Assembly: GCF_024808255.1 (NCBI RefSeq)
Contig: NZ_JANTYS010000006.1
Span: forward strand, 124,001 to 188,000
Length of the DNA stretch: 64,000 nucleotides
Source of the DNA: Mucilaginibacter dorajii
GTDB lineage: Bacteria; Bacteroidota; Bacteroidia; Sphingobacteriales; Sphingobacteriaceae
Direction: 5' to 3'
Shown: positions 61,534 to 64,000 of the stretch, in pieces
How the letters are laid out: the number at the start of each line of letters is the position of its first letter
How positions within the stretch are numbered: position 1 is the stretch's first letter
The notes under the pieces: generated by a model
Databases searched by the model: none
Told to the model about the DNA's origin: nothing
The model's input: only the letters and a program-made list of their open reading frames with translations
Program-made: the position numbers and the translations under genes

Positions 61534-62424
61534 ATGTTGAAAAACTATTTTAAATATCTCAATGTTAGCCCGGTTGAAGAGCGCTGGGGTGTTTATGTAA
61601 CCACGGTAGGGTATTCTAAAACAGAGCCTAACGATGATTATCCCAACCAGGTGCATCCGGAAAGTCACCACTTAACCTGGAACAGGGGGCGTATCCTGAA
61701 CGATTATTATATTGTATTTATCTCAAAGGGCAAAGGTATTTATGGCTCGGCATTAACCCAGCCTACAGAAGTTACTGAAGGAACCTGTTTTTTTCTTTAT
61801 CCAGGCGTGTGGCACCGTTATAAACCAGATCCGGGATCGGGTTGGGAAGAATTTTGGGTTGGTTTTGACGGTTTTTATGTAGCGCAATTAATGGGTAATG
61901 GCTTTTTTGACCGCCAATCGCCCATAGTTCCGTTAGGGATGAACAAGGATATACTGGTGCTTTTCAGAAACTTGATAGAAACTGTAAGGGCATCACTTCC
62001 CGGTTATCCCCAACAAATTGCCGCGATTACCATGCAGCTTTTAGGGCTCATCAATAATGTGATAGCGCATCGCGAATATAGCGATGATCCGGTTGGTAAA
62101 TTGATCTCCAAAGCTAAATTCATTATCCAGGAGTCGTTTGAGGATACTTTGGATATGGAAAAGCTGGCGCAAGCCCTGCCTATGGGATATTCTTCTTTCC
62201 GTAAAGCGTTCAGGCGCATCACCGGCGAATCGCCAAATCAATATCACCTGAACCTGCGGCTGGAACGGGCCAAAAATCTGTTGACCACCACCGTTTTAAA
62301 TACCAGTGAAATTGCCGATCAGACGGGCTTTGAATCGGTATTTTATTTTTCACGGTTGTTTAAAAAGAAGAATGGTATATCGCCTACAGCGTTTCGTAAA
62401 AAGAGTGTTCAAACAGATCTGTAA
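61534..62424 (+). CDS. AraC-family transcriptional regulator
   Basis: The 296-residue protein has a cupin-like ligand-binding N-terminal half (GTCFFLYPGVWHRYKPDPGS) and a C-terminal pair of HTH motifs (LAQALPMGYSSFRKAFRRIT and the final ETGFESVF-like region seen as EIADQTGFESVFYFSRLFKK). It is expected to sense a sugar and activate nearby genes such as the convergent isomerase-like gene or the truncated glycosidase gene. Its last 16 bases overlap the 3' end of the minus-strand isomerase-like gene, an unusual tight convergent arrangement with no terminator. Confidence 0.93.
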   Translation: MLKNYFKYLNVSPVEERWGVYVTTVGYSKTEPNDDYPNQVHPESHHLTWNRGRILNDYYIVFISKGKGIYGSALTQPTEVTEGTCFFLYPGVWHRYKPDPGSGWEEFWVGFDGFYVAQLMGNGFFDRQSPIVPLGMNKDILVLFRNLIETVRASLPGYPQQIAAITMQLLGLINNVIAHREYSDDPVGKLISKAKFIIQESFEDTLDMEKLAQALPMGYSSFRKAFRRITGESPNQYHLNLRLERAKNLLTTTVLNTSEIADQTGFESVFYFSRLFKKKNGISPTAFRKKSVQTDL

Positions 62425-63233
62425 CGTTCGGCTAACAGATCCTTCATAAAACAATTAATGCCGAACTGGTCTGCCACCGGCTGATTGGTGAAAGGGATAG
62501 TTGGCATATAAGGTGCCGGGCCAAACTCGGTTGTTATGGGTAGTAAACGTGTACCTTCTTGTCTATTGGTTGATATAATTCTATCCCACCAATTCAAAAA
62601 CTGATTAAGGGCGTATTGCCACTCCGGCGCGGCGGGGTTGGGCACTTGTGACCCCTGTTCAAATCCAACCCGACTATGAATATGACGGCTGCGTTTTATT
62701 GCCTCATCTACAATGCTGCTAAAGTTTTGCAGCATGCTTTCGGTAACACATACCCAGTGTGAAAAATCTGCCGTGATCAAAAAATCAGTTTGTAAGTTGA
62801 ATAACTCAGCAATCATTTGCGGCGAATAGCCCGATCTCCCCCGGTGTGTTTCGTGGGCAACTGTAACCCCTGTTTTAGCCGAAAACTCCTGTGCCATGTT
62901 TATCAGATCAAGATTTTGCTGTATTGAAAAATAATCCCGGCCCGTATGAGAATTGATGAGGATTGGGCCGGGTTCGGCACAGTGGTATAGGTTTTTTACA
63001 AATGATTCGCTAAAAGCTTTAAACGTACCGCCTTCGGCCTCGTACTGATGGGTTACAATGAACATTTCATGCCGTTGCAGGTAATTATAAAGCAGGTGCC
63101 GGTTATCCTCATCAGCCGGCACCCAGGTATCTACCCCGTGGTAACCTGCAACCCTGATCTTATCCAGGAAGGTTTGTAGTGGCAGGTGCTCATGTCCCCA
63201 AAGCGGGCTAAGGATTTTAATTTCCATCTCCAT
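62409..63233 (-). CDS. Cytoplasmic sugar phosphate isomerase/epimerase-like TIM-barrel protein
   Basis: The 274-residue product has no signal peptide, unlike the two similar-fold proteins at the left end of the window. Barrel motifs are HLPLQTFLDKIRVAGYHGVD, FIVTHQYEAEGG, ILINSHTGRD, VTVAHETHRGR (metal Glu-His) and FLITADFSHWV. It may interconvert a sugar from xylan or glucuronate breakdown, or act on a side chain sugar. Start at ATG 63233 with ATG 63227 as alternative. It lies 27 bases downstream of the truncated glycosidase gene on the same strand, probably in its operon, and overlaps araC by 16 bases at the 3' end. Confidence 0.85.
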   Translation of the reverse strand: MEMEIKILSPLWGHEHLPLQTFLDKIRVAGYHGVDTWVPADEDNRHLLYNYLQRHEMFIVTHQYEAEGGTFKAFSESFVKNLYHCAEPGPILINSHTGRDYFSIQQNLDLINMAQEFSAKTGVTVAHETHRGRSGYSPQMIAELFNLQTDFLITADFSHWVCVTESMLQNFSSIVDEAIKRSRHIHSRVGFEQGSQVPNPAAPEWQYALNQFLNWWDRIISTNRQEGTRLLPITTEFGPAPYMPTIPFTNQPVADQFGINCFMKDLLAERYRSV

Positions 63234-63260
63234 TCAATTGCTGTTTAACACAAATACGCA

Positions 63261-64000
63261 TTATAGGCCCTTTGTCACTATGAATTTTGTAGAACTTGCA
63301 CAGCGTTGTTTTACAGTAAAACTCCCCAAATCATCTGTTTTTATATCCCTACTGAAGTTATTGATGTTAACCCTATAGTTTGCCTGTGCTTGTAGGCCTT
63401 TAACTGTAAAAGAGTAGTTATCTGCCGACGTCATAATCCATGAAAAAGCGTCTGTCCCCCACGAATTTATCTGCATATTTATCGGTTGCTTTGATAGGGC
63501 GTTTACCTGCATAATCACTTCGTCTTTATTGCCCGGATAAAAGGTTAGCATATTTCCGGTCTTACCGGCACCAAAGCCATCTTTGCTTTTTATTGAAAAG
63601 CCGGTAGTACTCATTTCATAATCATTTACATTCAGTTTCAACCGGTATACAGTGTCTCTTAGCGTGTATGAGAATGTGGTGCCGTTTAGTTGTGCAGGCA
63701 TGTTGGGTTCAATTCCCATCCGGTTCCATTTTGGACGGATTCCATAAATATCGCGGTATAGTGCTGTTATTGTCGTAGAGATGCCTGCTAAAATATCGTC
63801 TCCCTGCCCGGTTTGTGTTGCCCTGTCATAACGTTGTGATGAAAGCCCGTCCTTTTTATATTGCTGAAGGATATTGTTGATGTATTTTAACGCGATTCCC
63901 TTATTGTAGGTGGCATATGCCCTTATTCCAAGATATCCCCAGGTTGGAAAAATGTCGCCATTTTCGTATTTTGGAAATGGCCAGTTGCCGCCAGATACCT
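63261..64000 (-). CDS. Glycoside-hydrolase-like protein, C-terminal part (5' end outside window)
   Basis: The minus-strand frame is open from the right edge to the stop at 63261, so at least 246 residues are seen and the start lies outside. The upstream part reads WPFPKYENGDIFPTWGYLGI, then GDDILAGISTTITALYRDIYG and IRPKWNRMGIEPNMP, followed by a beta-rich C-terminus. The pattern of a helical barrel followed by a small beta domain resembles six-hairpin (alpha/alpha)6 glycosidases, but I cannot name the family. A role on xylan side chains is guessed from context only. Internal ATGs such as 63719 are not starts because conserved-looking sequence continues upstream. Confidence 0.6.
   Translation of the reverse strand, partial: VSGGNWPFPKYENGDIFPTWGYLGIRAYATYNKGIALKYINNILQQYKKDGLSSQRYDRATQTGQGDDILAGISTTITALYRDIYGIRPKWNRMGIEPNMPAQLNGTTFSYTLRDTVYRLKLNVNDYEMSTTGFSIKSKDGFGAGKTGNMLTFYPGNKDEVIMQVNALSKQPINMQINSWGTDAFSWIMTSADNYSFTVKGLQAQANYRVNINNFSRDIKTDDLGSFTVKQRCASSTKFIVTKGL

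Overview
The window reads as a chromosome segment of a Bacteroidota bacterium, most likely Mucilaginibacter or a close relative in Sphingobacteriaceae (inference). Supporting signs are the SusC/SusD pair, promoters of the TTTG/TAnnTTTG type, starts without Shine-Dalgarno sites, a sigma-54 starting MLKQNLQQKL, GH3-type acyl-adenylating enzymes, and the G/C-run intergenic repeats common in this phylum. No rRNA, tRNA, CRISPR array, prophage or intact transposase was seen.

Layout. 1-4.6 kb: end of a secreted sugar dehydrogenase/cytochrome c protein followed by two exported TIM-barrel isomerase-like proteins. 4.6-31.9 kb: a dense housekeeping region with an Upf1-like helicase, rpoN, mscL, a ChaN-like protein, rpmH-rnpA-yidD, tsaB, an outer-membrane DUF5723-like protein, priA, pcm, smpB, an Nramp transporter fused to a universal stress domain with its mntR repressor, an Lrp regulator, ung, rseP-dxr, a GH3-family enzyme and two glycosyltransferases. 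32.6-40 kb: an M1 peptidase, mqo, a lipoprotein, a TetR regulator with an SDR that appears to be its target, and a kinase fragment. 40-42.2 kb: a gene-poor stretch ending in three copies of a LacI-type operator.

42.2-64 kb: a polysaccharide utilisation locus whose enzyme set fits acetylated glucuronoxylan. SusC/SusD and a surface lipoprotein would bind and import oligosaccharides. A GH10 xylanase with an inserted binding module cuts the backbone. A CE15-type glucuronoyl esterase, a CE4-like deacetylase and an SGNH acetylesterase remove esters, a GH115 alpha-glucuronidase removes (methyl)glucuronate, and a GH43 enzyme releases pentose. An SDR, a sugar isomerase-like protein, a LacI and an AraC regulator follow, and a truncated glycoside-hydrolase-like gene runs off the right edge. 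A palindrome, GCAATCGATTGC, recurs in front of susC, the GH43 gene and in the LacI/esterase gap, with a weaker copy before araC, so the LacI protein is the likely master regulator.

The most unusual non-coding signal lies between genes. Most convergent gene pairs with room between them are separated by an inverted-repeat element nearly flush with both stop codons, drawn from several unrelated families. Two families occur twice in the window with base changes that preserve pairing, as expected for dispersed bidirectional terminators.
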